NCBI GenBank assembly: GCA_963700745.1
Contig: CAVOYT010000004.1
Coordinates: 1-64,000, forward strand
DNA length: 64,000 bases
Source: UBA10649 sp963700745
GTDB taxonomy: Bacteria; Actinomycetota; Actinomycetes; S36-B12
Direction: 5' to 3'
Within the stretch, counting starts at the first letter, position 1. Each line of letters begins with the position of its first letter. The notes beneath the pieces were generated by a model that was not told the origin of the DNA, did no database searches, and saw nothing but the letters and a program-made list of their open reading frames with translations. The position numbers and the translations under genes are program-made. Below are positions 39,536 through 50,097 of the stretch, one piece after another.

Positions 39536-40955
39536 TGAGCGCCCCCCTCGATGTGCTCCCGCCCGTGGGAGCCGCCGCCCGAGCGCAGCCCAGCCGGCGG
39601 AACGTCGAACTGGTGCTGCTCGTCTTCGCCTGGGGCCTCGGCGTGCTCGGCACCCTGCAGATCGGGTGGGCCAACGGCGAGGAGCCGAACAGCGCGGCTG
39701 TGGATCACCTCGGGCGTGGTCGGGCTGCTGGCCCTCGTGATGCACGTCGTCGTGCGCTGGAAGGCCCGGTACGCCGATCCGATCCTGCTGCCGATCGCCA
39801 CCCTGCTGACGATCCTCGGCCTCGTCATGATCTACCGGATCGACGTGGCGACGGCCGAGCGCGCCCGGCTCAACGACAACCCCGCCCCGACACCCGACGT
39901 GTACTCGCAGCTCACGTGGTTCGCCGTCGCGGTGATCCTGTTCGTCTCCGTCCTCGTCCTGCTGCGCGACCATCGCCTGCTGCAGCGGTACACGTACACG
40001 TTCGGGCTCGCCGGCCTGGTGCTGCTCGTCCTTCCGCTGGCACCGGTGATCGGCACCACGGTCAACGGCGCCACCCTGTGGATCCGCGTCGGCGGCTTCT
40101 CCTTCCAGCCGGCCGAGCTCGCGAAGATCCTGCTGACGGTCTTCTTCGCCGGCTACCTGGTGGAGAAGCGCGACTCGCTCGCCCTCGTCCGCTCGAAGTT
40201 CCTCGGCATCGGGCTTCCTCGGCTCAAGGACCTCGGCCCGATCGTCGTCGCCTGGCTGGTGTCGCTCGCCGTCCTCGTCTTCGAGCGCGACCTCGGCACG
40301 TCCCTGCTGTTCTTCGGCCTGTTCGTCGTCCATGCTGTACATCGCGACGCAGCGCCGCTCGTGGCTCTTCCTCGGTGGCCTGCTGTTCATCGCGGGGGCG
40401 GTCCTCGCCTACTACGCCTTCGGGCACGTGCGACTGCGCGTCACGGTCTGGCTGGATCCCTGGTCCTACGCCGACGACCAGGGCTACCAGATCGTGCAGT
40501 CGCTGTTCGGCCTGGCCAACGGCGGCATCCTCGGAGCCGGCCTGGGCCAGGGCTTCCCGAACCTGGTGCCCTTCGCCAGCACCGACTTCATCGTCGCCGC
40601 GCTCGGCGAGGAGCTCGGCGTCACCGGCCTCATCGCCATGCTGCTGCTGTACGCGATCCTCGTCGAGCGCGGCCTGCGCACCGCCGTCTCGGTACGCGAC
40701 TCGTTCGGCCAGCTGCTGGCCGCCGGCCTGTCGATCACGCTGGCCCTGCAGGTCTTCGTGATCATCGGCGGCGTGACGCGGCTGATCCCGCTCACCGGCC
40801 TCACCACGCCGTTCCTGTCGTACGGCGGATCGTCGCTGATCGCCAACTGGATCCTCGTCGCGCTCCTGCTGCGGGTCTCCGATCGCGCACGTCGCCCGGA
40901 GGTCACCGCGCCGTCGCCCGACGATGCCGTCACGCAGGTGGTGCGTCGCGTATGA
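39535..40955 (+). CDS. rodA: RodA/FtsW-family peptidoglycan glycosyltransferase
   Basis: Polymerises lipid II with its partner penicillin-binding protein. There are ten spans: LLALVMHVVVRWKARYADPI and LTWFAVAVILFVSVLVLL are early, and the SEDS signatures NGATLWIRVGGFSFQPAE and LLFFGLFVV follow. The C-terminal half has FASTDFIVAALGEELGVTGL and LTTPFLSYGGSSLIANW, the end motif. Shifts near 39695 and 40335 divide it. ATG 39535 overlaps the pstP stop and its TGA overlaps the pbpA ATG (ATGA). About 472 residues. RodA rather than FtsW is chosen for its place beside pbpA. Confidence 0.93.
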
Positions 40956-42397
40956 ACAGGCCCATTCGGCGCATCGCTTTCGTCCTCGGCGTGCTCCTCC
41001 TCGCCCTGCTCGTCAACGTCACGGTCATCCAGGTGGTGCTCGCCGGCGACTATCGCGACCGGCCCGGCAACCAGCGCGTCCTGCTCGAGGAGTACGACCG
41101 CGAGCGCGGGCCCATCCTCGTCGGGTCCGACCCGGTGGCCCGGTCGAAGGAGACCGGCGACACCCTGAAGTACCTGCGGGTCTACTCGAACGGACCGCTG
41201 TACGCGCCGGTCACCGGCTTCTACTCGCTCGTGTACGGGGCGACCGGCCTGGAGCGCACCGAGAACCGCATCCTCACCGGCAGGTCGAGCCTGTTCGTCG
41301 TCGACCGCGCCGAGCAGCTCTTCGCCGGCAGGGAGCCACGCGGCGGCGCCGTCAGCACGACGCTCAACGCCCAGGCACAGAAGGCCGCGTTCAACGGCCT
41401 GCGGGGCAAGAAGGGCGCCGTCGTCGCGATCGAGCCCGCCACCGGGCGCATCCTCGCCTCCGTGCAGTCGCCGTCGTTCGACCCCAACCAGCTGTCCAGC
41501 CACGACCCGGCGCGAGATCCGCAAGTACTACGAGACCCTCCAGGCCGACCCGGCCAAGCCGCTGCTCAACCGGCCCATCGTCTCCCTCAACCCGCCGGGC
41601 TCGACGTTCAAGCTCGTGACGGCCGCGGCCGCACTCGCCTCGGGGCGCTTCACCCCGGACTCGGTCATCCCGGGTCCGCGCACCTACGACCTGCCCGACT
41701 CGTCGCGGAAGATCCGCAACTGGAACGGGCAGGCCTGCGGACCCGCGACCTGGTCACGCTGCGCGAGGCCCTGGCGATCTCGTGCAACACCGCGTTCGCC
41801 TGGCTCGGGCAACGAGCTCGGCGACGACGCACTGCGGACCCAGGCGCAGCTGATGGGATTCGACGAGAGCTTCGAGATCCCGCTGCGCGCCGCCACGTCG
41901 CGGTTCCCCGAGGACCCCGACGCCCCGCAGACGGCGATGTCGGCCATCGGGCAGTTCGACGTCCGGGCGACCGCCCTGCAGATGGCCATGGTCGCGGCCG
42001 CGATCGGCAACAGCGGCACGACGATGAACCCCTACCTGGTGCAGGAGGTCCGTGGGCCGGACCTGGCGATCCTCCAGACGACCGAACCCGACCGTGTACG
42101 ACCAGGCGATGACCGCCGACGCATGCGGCGCAGCTGACGGAGATGATGGTCAACGTCGTCGACAACGGCACCGGCAGCAACGCCCAGATCCCGGGCGTGC
42201 GGGTGGCGGGGAAGACCGGGACCGCCCAGACCGGGAACGACCGGCCCGCGGTGGCGTGGTTCGTCGCGTTCGCGCCGGCCCAGTCACCCGAGGTCGCGGT
42301 CGCCGTCGTCGTCGAGGACGCCGGCGCGCCCGAGGTGAGCGGCAACCAGCTCGCCGCACCCATCGCCAAGGACGTCATCGAGGCTGTGCTGCGCTGA
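40952..42397 (+). CDS. pbpA: PbpA, class B penicillin-binding protein
   Basis: The transpeptidase partner of RodA. One N-terminal span, RIAFVLGVLLLALLVNVTVI, is followed by the dimerisation part (YGATGLERTENRILTGRSSL). The transpeptidase domain has SLNPPGSTFKLVTAAAALAS with the nucleophile in STFK, then SCNTAF for SxN and RVAGKTGTAQTGNDRPAVAW for KTGT. Shifts lie near 41515, 41750-41815 and 42085. About 480 residues, the usual length in actinobacteria. It follows rodA with a 4-base overlap and precedes pknB by 30 bases. Confidence 0.94.
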
Positions 42398-42427
42398 GGC
42401 GCGGCACCGAACTGAGAGTATGTGGAC

Positions 42428-44224
<1,797 letters not shown>

Positions 44225-44225
44225 T

Positions 44226-44262
44226 CGGTCGTCAGCCGACGAGCCGATGGGTCGTCAGCCGA
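44226..44262. repeat. Tandem 16-base direct repeat after pknB
   Basis: GGTCGTCAGCCGACGA occurs twice with 8 bases between. The first copy lies between the two convergent stops and the second covers the last codons of pabA. Each copy can form a small GTCG/CGAC hairpin, so this may be the terminator region of the two converging genes. Confidence 0.5.
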
Positions 44263-44872
44263 CGACGGGCGCGAGGCCGGTCGCGCGCTCCCGGGCGGTC
44301 GGGTCGCCGCACTCGGCGAGCCAGTTGGCGAGCATCGCGTGGCCACCCTCGGTCAGCACCGACTCCGGGTGGAACTGGACGCCCTCGACGAGGAGCTCGC
44401 GGTGCCGCAGGGCCATGATCACGCCGCCCGCGGTGGCGCCGGTGACCTCGAGGACGGCCGGGACGGTGCCCGGGTCGACGGCCAGCGAGTGGTAGCGGGT
44501 CGCCGTGAACGGCGACGGGAGACCGGCGAGCACGCCGACGCTCTCGTGGAACACCTCCGACGTCTTGCCGTGCAGGAGTTCAGGAGCGCGCGACACGGTG
44601 GCTCCGTACGCCGCGGCGATGGCCTGATGTCCCAGGCAGACGCCGAAGATCGGCACGTCGCCGGCGCACTCGCGGACGATCTCCATGCAGACCCCGGCGT
44701 CCTCCGGGGTCCCCGGCCCCGGGCTCAGCAGGACTCCGTCGAAGTCGCGCGCCTCGTCGGGGGTCACCTCGTCGTTGCGTCGTACCACGACGTCGGCGCC
44801 CAGCTGGGCCAGGTACTGGACCAGGTTGAAGACGAAGGAGTCGTAGTTGTCGACGACCAGGATGCGGGTCAC
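44255..44872 (-). CDS. pabA: Glutamine amidotransferase component of anthranilate/aminodeoxychorismate synthase
   Basis: Intact, 205 residues. It supplies ammonia from glutamine for anthranilate or 4-amino-4-deoxychorismate formation. The triad is Cys79 in PIFGVCLGHQAIAAAYG and His168 and Glu170 in VEGVQFHPESVLTE. The start ILVVDNYDSFVFNLVQYL and LLSPGPGTPEDAGV are standard for TrpG/PabA. At this locus the gene is often named trpG in mycobacteria; without a neighbouring pabB or trpE the role in folate or tryptophan synthesis stays open. GTG 44872 overlaps the stop of the DUF881 gene. Confidence 0.93.
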   Translation of the reverse strand: MTRILVVDNYDSFVFNLVQYLAQLGADVVVRRNDEVTPDEARDFDGVLLSPGPGTPEDAGVCMEIVRECAGDVPIFGVCLGHQAIAAAYGATVSRAPELLHGKTSEVFHESVGVLAGLPSPFTATRYHSLAVDPGTVPAVLEVTGATAGGVIMALRHRELLVEGVQFHPESVLTEGGHAMLANWLAECGDPTARERATGLAPVVG

Positions 44873-45701
44873 GGCGACATTCTGACGGCTTCAGGGCTGC
44901 CGTCACAGCGGCAGGGTCCTGGCTCGGCATCGCCGTCGCCGGTTCCGGGACTACCGGGGTGGCGTACTGCATCGCGATCGGTCCGCTGTACGCCGGGATC
45001 GTGACCTCTGCCTCGCGGGTGAGCTCGTAGCCCAGCCCCACGGCGTCGGCCCACGCTCGAAAACCAGCAACGGTCGGATCGACGCGCAGACTCTTGCGCA
45101 TCTTCTTCACCGGGCCGACCGCCGTGATCACGTAGGGCGGCGAGTAGACGCGACCCTGAAGCAGAAGGGTGTTCCCCACGCACTGGATCGAACTGGTGTT
45201 GATGACCCGCTGGTCCATCAACTGCACCGCCTCCGCCCCGCCGCGCCACAGCGCGTTCACGACGGCCTGCACGTCCGACTGGTGGACGATCACGTCGTCC
45301 GGCGTCATGGTCTGCCACAGGGGATCGTCGGATTCACGCAGCGGTGCGTCATCGAGACTCACGGTGAGGGCGCGGCCATTGACCGCGGTCAGGCCGGCGG
45401 CCGGTTCAAGGGCCCGGATCTGCAGACGGGCCTGCACCGCGGCAGGGTCCCCCACGCGACCTTCGGCAAGATCGTCCACCCGCCCCTGGAGGCTGGCGAC
45501 GGACTGCTCCAGCTGGTCCACCCGTTCCGACTTCTGTCGCACGAGGTCGCGAAGCTCGACCGCTCGCTGCGCCCGCAGGTCGGTTCCCTGGCTGGTGTTC
45601 GCAGCGGCCGCGAACATCAGCCCGGCGAGCGCGAAGACCAGCCCACTGACGAGTACCGCGGGATGCAGCCGCGACAGGGGGATCCGGGTGGGCCAGCGCA
45701 C
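44869..45701 (-). CDS. DUF881-family protein
   Basis: About 277 residues. One span, SRLHPAVLVSGLVFALAGLM, is followed by a coiled coil (LRDLVRQKSERVDQLEQSVA) and the DUF881 domain: AAGLTAVNGRALTVSLDDAP, TPDDVIVHQSDVQAVVNALW, RGGAEAVQLMDQRV and NTSSIQCVGNTLLLQGRVYS. It has the orthologous place of the mycobacterial Rv0012-type protein beside crgA and is thought to act in cell division or septal membrane organisation, with no known biochemistry. GTG 45701 begins RWPTRIPL. A shift near 44925 affects only the end; the natural stop is TGA 44869-44871, overlapping pabA. Confidence 0.88.
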
Positions 45702-45786
45702 GCCACCACGGTAACCGTCGCGGCGGCGCGCGGGTGTGGCAGGCTGTGCAGTCGAGCACCCATCACCGCACCTGGAGGACCACGCC

Positions 45787-46051
45787 GTGCCTGAGTCCAA
45801 AGGCCGCAAGAAGGCCGCCTACACGCCGCCGCCCTCGAAGGGCGAGCGGAAGATCGCCCGACTCGGCTCACCGTCCTGGCTCGCACCGACGATGGTCACG
45901 CTCTTCGTGGTCGGACTGGCCTACATCGTGGTCTTCTACATCGCCGGCGTCGCAGGTGCCGATCATGCGGGATCTGTCCCCGCTGGTGAACGTCGGCATC
46001 GGCTTCGCCTTCATCGCCGGCGGCTTCGCCCTCGCCACTCGCTGGCGCTAG
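45787..46051 (+). CDS. crgA: CrgA, cell-division regulator
   Basis: A small membrane protein that helps recruit FtsZ partners and PBPs to the septum and restrains Z-ring growth. The N-terminal tail is basic (PESKGRKKAAYTPPPSKGER), followed by two spans: LAPTMVTLFVVGLAYIVVFY and VNVGIGFAFIAGGFALATRW. A shift near 45955 lies in the short loop between them (GVAGAD...VPIMRDLSPL). GTG 45787 gives about 87 residues, the normal size. It is divergent from the DUF881 gene, as in the usual actinobacterial arrangement. Confidence 0.93.
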
Positions 46052-46092
46052 CCGAGGCCTTGGCGGGCGGCTCGGACTTACACGACTGTCAT

Positions 46093-46123
46093 TTGTCCCC
46101 AACTGGGGAAAGCCTGTGGACAA
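46093..46123. promoter_or_regulatory. DnaA-box pair with composite element, 12 kb from oriC
   Basis: TTGTCCCCA at 46093-46101 (8 of 9 to the actinobacterial box TTGTCCACA) and an exact TTGTCCACA on the minus strand at 46115-46123 flank AACTGGGGAAAG. The same element, with 17 of 20 bases identical, is found in oriC at 58632-58651. It lies in the 145-base gap between crgA and the thiolase gene. It may titrate DnaA or be a relic of an extended origin. Confidence 0.6.
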
Positions 46124-46196
46124 CCTCGTGCGGTTGTGCACGGATCTCCTCGCTGGCCCTCCGTAGGGGAAGGCCAGCTCGGCAACACGGTGACGA

Positions 46197-47354
46197 TCAG
46201 TCGATGAGTTCCAGGATGGTGGCGTTGGCCATGCCGCCGCCCTCGCACATGGTCTGGAGCCCGTAGCGGATGCCGTCCTGGCGCATCCGATGCACCAGAG
46301 TGGTCATGAGGCGGGCCCCAGACGCACCAAGCGGATGCCCCAGCGCGATCGCACCTCCCCGCTCGTTCGTCAGGGCCGGGTTGGCGCCCGTCTCCGCGTA
46401 CCAGGCGCCCAGCACCGAGGCGAAGGCCTCGTTGACCTCGAAGGCCCCGATGTCCGACAACGCCAGTCCCGACCGGCGCAGGACCCGCTCCGTCGCCGGG
46501 ATCGGCCCGGTGAGCATGATGACCGGGTCGACCCCGGCCATGGCGACCGTGTGGATGCGGGCGAGCGGGGTCAGACCCAGCTCCCGAGCACGGTCTGAGC
46601 TCATGATGACGACCGCCGCCGAGCCATCGGAGATCTGCGAGGCGTTGCCCGCAGTGACGACGCCGCCCTCGAGGAACGGGGTCTTCAATCCCGCCAGCGA
46701 CTCCATGGTGGTCCCCGGACGTATCCCCTGGTCCTGGGTCACGACCCCCTCGGGGGTCTGGACGGGAACGATTTCGGCCTCGAAGAGGCCGGCCGCCTGG
46801 GCAGCGGCGGCACGGGACTGCGAGTCGAAGGCCAGCTGGTCGAGGTACTCGCGCGACAGCCCCCACTTCTCGGCGATCATCTCGGCGCTGACGCCCTGAT
46901 TGACCAGACCGTTGTCGTACCGCGCGTGCATGCTCGGCGGGAACGGTCCGTCGCCGCCGACCATGTTGGAGAACATCGGCACCCGGGACATCGACTCCAC
47001 CCCACCGGCGATGACGATGTCGTAGTGCCCGGCGATGACGCTGGCGGCGGCGAAGTTGACGGCCTGCTGGCTTGATCCGCACTGCCGGTCGATGGTCACC
47101 CCCGGCACCTCCTCGGGGAAGCCGGCCGACAGCACTGCATTGCGCGCTGCGTTGCCGCTCTGCTCGCCGACCTGCGACACCGCTCCCCAGATCACGTCGT
47201 CCACCAGCGCGGGGTCGAGGCCGACTCGACCGGTGACCTCATTGAGCACCAGCGCGGAGAGGTCAATCGGGTGGACCCCGCTCAGGGCTCCCTTGACTGG
47301 CTTTCCGATGCCTACGGGGGTGCGGACGGCGGAGACGATGACGGCGTCGCTCAT
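46197..47354 (-). CDS. Acetyl-CoA C-acyltransferase (thiolase)
   Basis: Intact, 385 residues. Thiolase II-type enzyme that condenses or cleaves acyl-CoA. The acyl-accepting Cys92 is in VTIDRQCGSSQQAVNFAAAS, His340 in AIALGHPLGASGARLMTTLV, and the second cysteine, Cys370, in QTMCEGGGMANATI. The start is ATG 47354. The sequence suits the actinobacterial FadA/AtoB group; acetyl-CoA acetyltransferase or a beta-oxidation thiolase cannot be separated from the sequence alone. It is a single gene flanked by the DnaA-box element and the rhomboid gene. Confidence 0.95.
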   Translation of the reverse strand: MSDAVIVSAVRTPVGIGKPVKGALSGVHPIDLSALVLNEVTGRVGLDPALVDDVIWGAVSQVGEQSGNAARNAVLSAGFPEEVPGVTIDRQCGSSQQAVNFAAASVIAGHYDIVIAGGVESMSRVPMFSNMVGGDGPFPPSMHARYDNGLVNQGVSAEMIAEKWGLSREYLDQLAFDSQSRAAAAQAAGLFEAEIVPVQTPEGVVTQDQGIRPGTTMESLAGLKTPFLEGGVVTAGNASQISDGSAAVVIMSSDRARELGLTPLARIHTVAMAGVDPVIMLTGPIPATERVLRRSGLALSDIGAFEVNEAFASVLGAWYAETGANPALTNERGGAIALGHPLGASGARLMTTLVHRMRQDGIRYGLQTMCEGGGMANATILELID

Positions 47355-47409
47355 GGGTGCTGCTCCTCACGTTCGATGGTGCGTGCTATCCCCCATCATG
47401 CAGCCAGAC

Positions 47410-48282
47410 TCACACGGAGATCTGCCCGAGTGGGGCAAGAAGTTCGGTGATCTGGGTGGTTCGCCAGGCGGTGATCGCCGCGAGGATCAGCACGACCCCG
47501 ATCAGGCCGACGACCTGGACCGTGGCTCGGCGGTGTTTTGCGGGGTAGACCATGATCGCGGCCACGACGGCGCCGGTCACCATGCCCCCCAGGTGCGCAC
47601 GCCAGTCCACACCCGGCGCGAAGAAGCCGATGACCACGTTGATCCCCAGCAGGACGAGCACCTGGGTGATGTCGTAGCGCAGTCGTCGCCCGGCGACCAC
47701 CAGAGCGCCCATGAGGCCGAAGATCGCTCCGCTCGCACCCACCGAGACCGTTCGAATGTCGGAGAACGCATACGAGGCCACTCCCCCGCCGAGTGCAGCG
47801 AGGACGTACAGAGTCAGATATCGCCCGTGCCCGAGGATCCGTTCCAGTGTCGGGCCGAGCGCGAACAGGACATACATGTTGAAGGCGATGTGCAGGAACG
47901 ATCCGTGGAGGAAGGCCGCCGTGACCAGGCGCCACCACTCACCGCCGATCGCCACGCCGACCGGCCACATCCCCCAGTCGCCGGCGACGGCGTTGATGCC
48001 CACGCTGAACTGCAGCAAGAACACCGCGACGTTGATCCCGATCAGCGTGTAGGTGACCACCGGGCGGGCGATCGGCGTGCCGCCCGCGACCGTGGTGACC
48101 CGCGGCATCGCCGCCGCCGCACTCGCGACGCACTCGGGGCACTGGAATCCGACGGGAGCCGCGACCATGCACTCAGTGCAGATGGGACGGTCGCAGCGCG
48201 TGCATCGGATCCCCGTCGGGCGATCCGGGTGCCGGTAGCAGCCGGGCAGCGCGGAGGGCTGCGTGGGAATGGGCTCCGACAC
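47410..48282 (-). CDS. Rhomboid-family intramembrane serine protease with N-terminal zinc-binding motif
   Basis: Intact, 290 residues. A cytoplasmic Cys/His-rich head (Cys15, His18, Cys27, Cys30, Cys35, Cys38, Cys48, Cys51) resembles a B-box type zinc-binding domain. The rhomboid core follows: WWRLVTAAFLHGSFLHIAFN, Ser184 in TVSVGASGAIFGLMGALVVA and His230 in DWRAHLGGMVTGAVV, the catalytic pair, in seven spans. This head-plus-rhomboid form is typical of actinobacteria near ppiA. The substrates are unknown. The start at ATG 48282 is followed 9 bases upstream by the cyclophilin stop at 48292. Confidence 0.94.
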   Translation of the reverse strand: MSEPIPTQPSALPGCYRHPDRPTGIRCTRCDRPICTECMVAAPVGFQCPECVASAAAAMPRVTTVAGGTPIARPVVTYTLIGINVAVFLLQFSVGINAVAGDWGMWPVGVAIGGEWWRLVTAAFLHGSFLHIAFNMYVLFALGPTLERILGHGRYLTLYVLAALGGGVASYAFSDIRTVSVGASGAIFGLMGALVVAGRRLRYDITQVLVLLGINVVIGFFAPGVDWRAHLGGMVTGAVVAAIMVYPAKHRRATVQVVGLIGVVLILAAITAWRTTQITELLAPLGQISV

Positions 48283-48291
48283 GGGTGAGTG

Positions 48292-48810
48292 CTAGTCCCG
48301 CACGATCTCGATTGCCGAGATCACGACGTCCTCGCGCGGCCGGTCGCCGGGACCGGTCGCGACGGTGGCGATGGCATCGACCACGTCGCGCGAGTCCTGG
48401 TCGGCGACCTCGCCGAAGATGCTGTGCTTGTAGTTCAGCCACGTCGTCGGCGCGACGGTGATGAAGAACTGCGAACCGTTGGTGTTGGGCCCGGCATTCG
48501 CCATGGCCAGCAGGTACGCCCGGTCGAAGGACAGTTCCGGATGGAACTCGTCATCGAAACGGAACCCCGGGCCACCGGTACCGGTGCCCAGCGGGTCGCC
48601 GGCTTGGATCATGAAGCCCGGGATGACCCGGTGGAAGACGGTGCCGTCGTAGAGCGGCGCGGTCGACTTCGCGCGAACGCGAGGATCGGTCCACTCGAGT
48701 GTTCCTTCGGCAAGGCCGGTGAAGTTCCGCACCGTCTTGGGCGCCTGGTCGGCGAACAGGTTCACTCGGATGTCGCCCTTGGATGTATGGATGATGGCAG
48801 TCGTCGTCAT
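48292..48810 (-). CDS. ppiA: Cyclophilin-type peptidyl-prolyl cis-trans isomerase
   Basis: Intact, 172 residues, cytoplasmic (no signal peptide). The catalytic arginine is in YDGTVFHRVIPGFMIQAGDP, followed by AYLLAMANAGPNTNGSQFFI and HSIFGEVADQDSRDVVDAI. ATG 48810 is preceded by a strong hairpin that separates it from the padR gene. The place next to the rhomboid gene, tRNAs and gyrA is the conserved one for ppiA in actinobacteria. Confidence 0.95.
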   Translation of the reverse strand: MTTTAIIHTSKGDIRVNLFADQAPKTVRNFTGLAEGTLEWTDPRVRAKSTAPLYDGTVFHRVIPGFMIQAGDPLGTGTGGPGFRFDDEFHPELSFDRAYLLAMANAGPNTNGSQFFITVAPTTWLNYKHSIFGEVADQDSRDVVDAIATVATGPGDRPREDVVISAIEIVRD

Positions 48811-48827
48811 GCGGTCATCCTGCCGCA

Positions 48828-48870
48828 TCACGACGGCCGCACTCCCGCTGGGGGAGTGCGGCCGTCGTGA
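48828..48870. terminator. 19-bp perfect hairpin after padR
   Basis: TCACGACGGCCGCACTCCC (48828-48846) and its exact complement (48852-48870) enclose a 5-base loop. It stands 8 bases after the padR stop and 18 bases before the ppiA start on the same strand. It is most likely the padR terminator and may also shape the 5' leader of ppiA. Confidence 0.8.
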
Positions 48871-48878
48871 CGGTCTGA

Positions 48879-49586
48879 CTACTCGGCGAGAAGGCCGTAG
48901 ATGCGCTTGCGCGCCTCGACGAGAACGGCCGTGGCCGCCTCGATCTGGGACTGCTCGTTCAGTTGGCTGACCTGCCACACCGCGGCGCCGAGTTGCCTGC
49001 CCTCGTCCCACAGTTGCATGGCCGCCTCGTTCTCCGGCTCTGTTGATTGCGCCCAGGGCTCGCCCCAGGATGCTCCCTCGGACTCGACCAGCGCTCGTCC
49101 GGAATCGGTCAGCGAGAAGATCCGCTTCCCGTCCTCGTGACTGGCCGTGACGAGTCCGTCGCGGGCCAATCGCTTGAGCACCGGGTAGATGGATCCGGGG
49201 GACGGCTGCCACTGTCCGTCGCTGCGGTCGGCGAGCTCGGTCAGGAGTTCATACCCATGACGAGGCTGCTCGGCCAGCAGGAGGAGGACGGCGGCTCGGA
49301 CGTCACCGCGTTCGCGGCGTCGGCCCCGGGGTGGGCCCCAAGGTCCTCGACCGCCCCACGGACCAGGTCCGCGGCCGTGCCGATGGCCACCTCGGTGCCT
49401 GCGTTCGCGCGGCTGACTGTCGTCAGCGTTGGTCGCGTCGGCCTGGGGGCCGGATTCGGATGAGTTGTCGGCCATCGTGGCCCACATCATCCGGTTGCGG
49501 TGTCCGCGGCCGCGGGCGAGCCAGGGCGGCGGACCGAAGCCGGGGCCGTTGAGGGCGCCGGCGGGTAGGGATTGTGCGTAGCTCAT
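48879..49586 (-). CDS. PadR-family transcriptional regulator
   Basis: Intact, 235 residues. The first 95 residues are a low-complexity tail rich in Gly, Pro, Arg and His (GGHRHGRGPGPWGGRGPWGP) that could bind a metal or haem. The winged helix follows: VRAAVLLLLAEQPRHGYELL, QPSPGSIYPVLKRLARDGLV and GKRIFSLTDSGRALVESEGA. The C-terminal helix for dimerisation ends the protein. The His/Gly-rich leader resembles that of nickel- or haem-linked PadR proteins such as YqjI. A palindrome directly upstream fits self-repression. Confidence 0.9.
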   Translation of the reverse strand: MSYAQSLPAGALNGPGFGPPPWLARGRGHRNRMMWATMADNSSESGPQADATNADDSQPRERRHRGGHRHGRGPGPWGGRGPWGPPRGRRRERGDVRAAVLLLLAEQPRHGYELLTELADRSDGQWQPSPGSIYPVLKRLARDGLVTASHEDGKRIFSLTDSGRALVESEGASWGEPWAQSTEPENEAAMQLWDEGRQLGAAVWQVSQLNEQSQIEAATAVLVEARKRIYGLLAE

Positions 49587-49598
49587 GGTGTTCCTTTC

Positions 49599-49641
49599 CT
49601 ATCGCGTATCGTCGCGATGTAGTAACGATATATCGCGATAG
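49599..49641. promoter_or_regulatory. Palindromic operator upstream of padR
   Basis: CTATCGCG at 49599-49606 and CGCGATAG at 49634-49641 are inverted copies, and an inner TATCGCGATA decamer is itself palindromic. Other ATCG/CGAT steps fill the space between. The site starts 12 bases upstream of the padR ATG, where -10 and -35 elements should be, so binding would block padR transcription. Its AT content stands out from the surroundings. Confidence 0.65.
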
Positions 49642-49661
49642 TAACGATGTCAAGTACGGTT

Positions 49662-49770
49662 CTGGAGCGAGGGCGGGTGCTGGGTCGGGACGCGCACGTA
49701 GACGTAGACGTAGTGATCCTGGAGTGAGGGTGAGTGCTGGGTCGAGACGCCCACGTCGACGTCGACGAAA
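49662..49770. repeat. Imperfect 52-base tandem direct repeat
   Basis: Two copies (49662-49713 and 49719-49770) start CTGGAGCGAGGG and CTGGAGTGAGGG and agree in about 43 of 52 bases. Each ends in a short ACGTAGACGTAG or ACGTCGACGTCGAC run. They lie between the padR operator and tRNA-Ala and code for nothing visible. Their role is unknown. Confidence 0.55.
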
Positions 49771-49777
49771 ATCTCAG

Positions 49778-49853
49778 TGGTGGAGGCTAGGGGACTCGAA
49801 CCCCTGACTTCTGCCTTGCAAAGGCAGCGCTCTACCAGCTGAGCTAAGCCCCC
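49778..49853 (-). tRNA. tRNA-Ala (anticodon TGC)
   Basis: The minus strand has the acceptor GGGGGCT paired with AGCCTCC, which includes the G3:U70 pair that marks alanine tRNAs. The anticodon arm is CTGCC-TTTGCAA-GGCAG with TGC, the T arm has GTTCGAGTC, and A73 and CCA are encoded. Total 76 bases with CCA. Confidence 0.97.
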
Positions 49854-49885
49854 TCATGCTCGCGGCCGAAGTCCGCGCGCAGTGC

Positions 49886-50011
49886 CTAGCGGAGATCCGG
49901 CTCCGAGGTGGCTTCCGACCACAGGTCCTGCTCGGCCTTGTTGGCCATGACCTGGCGGTAGACGACGTATCCGATTCCGGCGAGAACGACCAGGAGCAGC
50001 AGCTTCTTCAT
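49886..50011 (-). CDS. DLW-39 family small membrane protein
   Basis: A 41-residue protein with one membrane span (KKLLLLVVLAGIGYVVYRQV) followed by MANKAEQDLWSEATSEPD, the DLW motif that names this actinobacterial family. ATG 50011 is the start. It is between tRNA-Ala and tRNA-Ile, the conserved place for this gene. Function is unknown. Confidence 0.92.
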   Translation of the reverse strand: MKKLLLLVVLAGIGYVVYRQVMANKAEQDLWSEATSEPDLR

Positions 50012-50097
50012 GGTCCCGAAGCCTACCCCCGCACCGCCTGACCGCGAAGTCCGGTCGGGTGCCCGATACTCGCTGGGGGGACTCGCCGGGGATCGGG

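Noticed and set aside
4381..42120. Real decay (pseudogenes) of the polysaccharide and wall genes
   Set aside because: Essential genes such as rodA, pbpA and gyrA show the same kind and density of single-base shifts, so sequence error is the simpler explanation.
46197..47082. A 334-codon second frame inside the thiolase gene
   Set aside because: It is on the same strand in another frame, Arg/Gly/His-rich and without motifs, while the thiolase frame has all catalytic residues.
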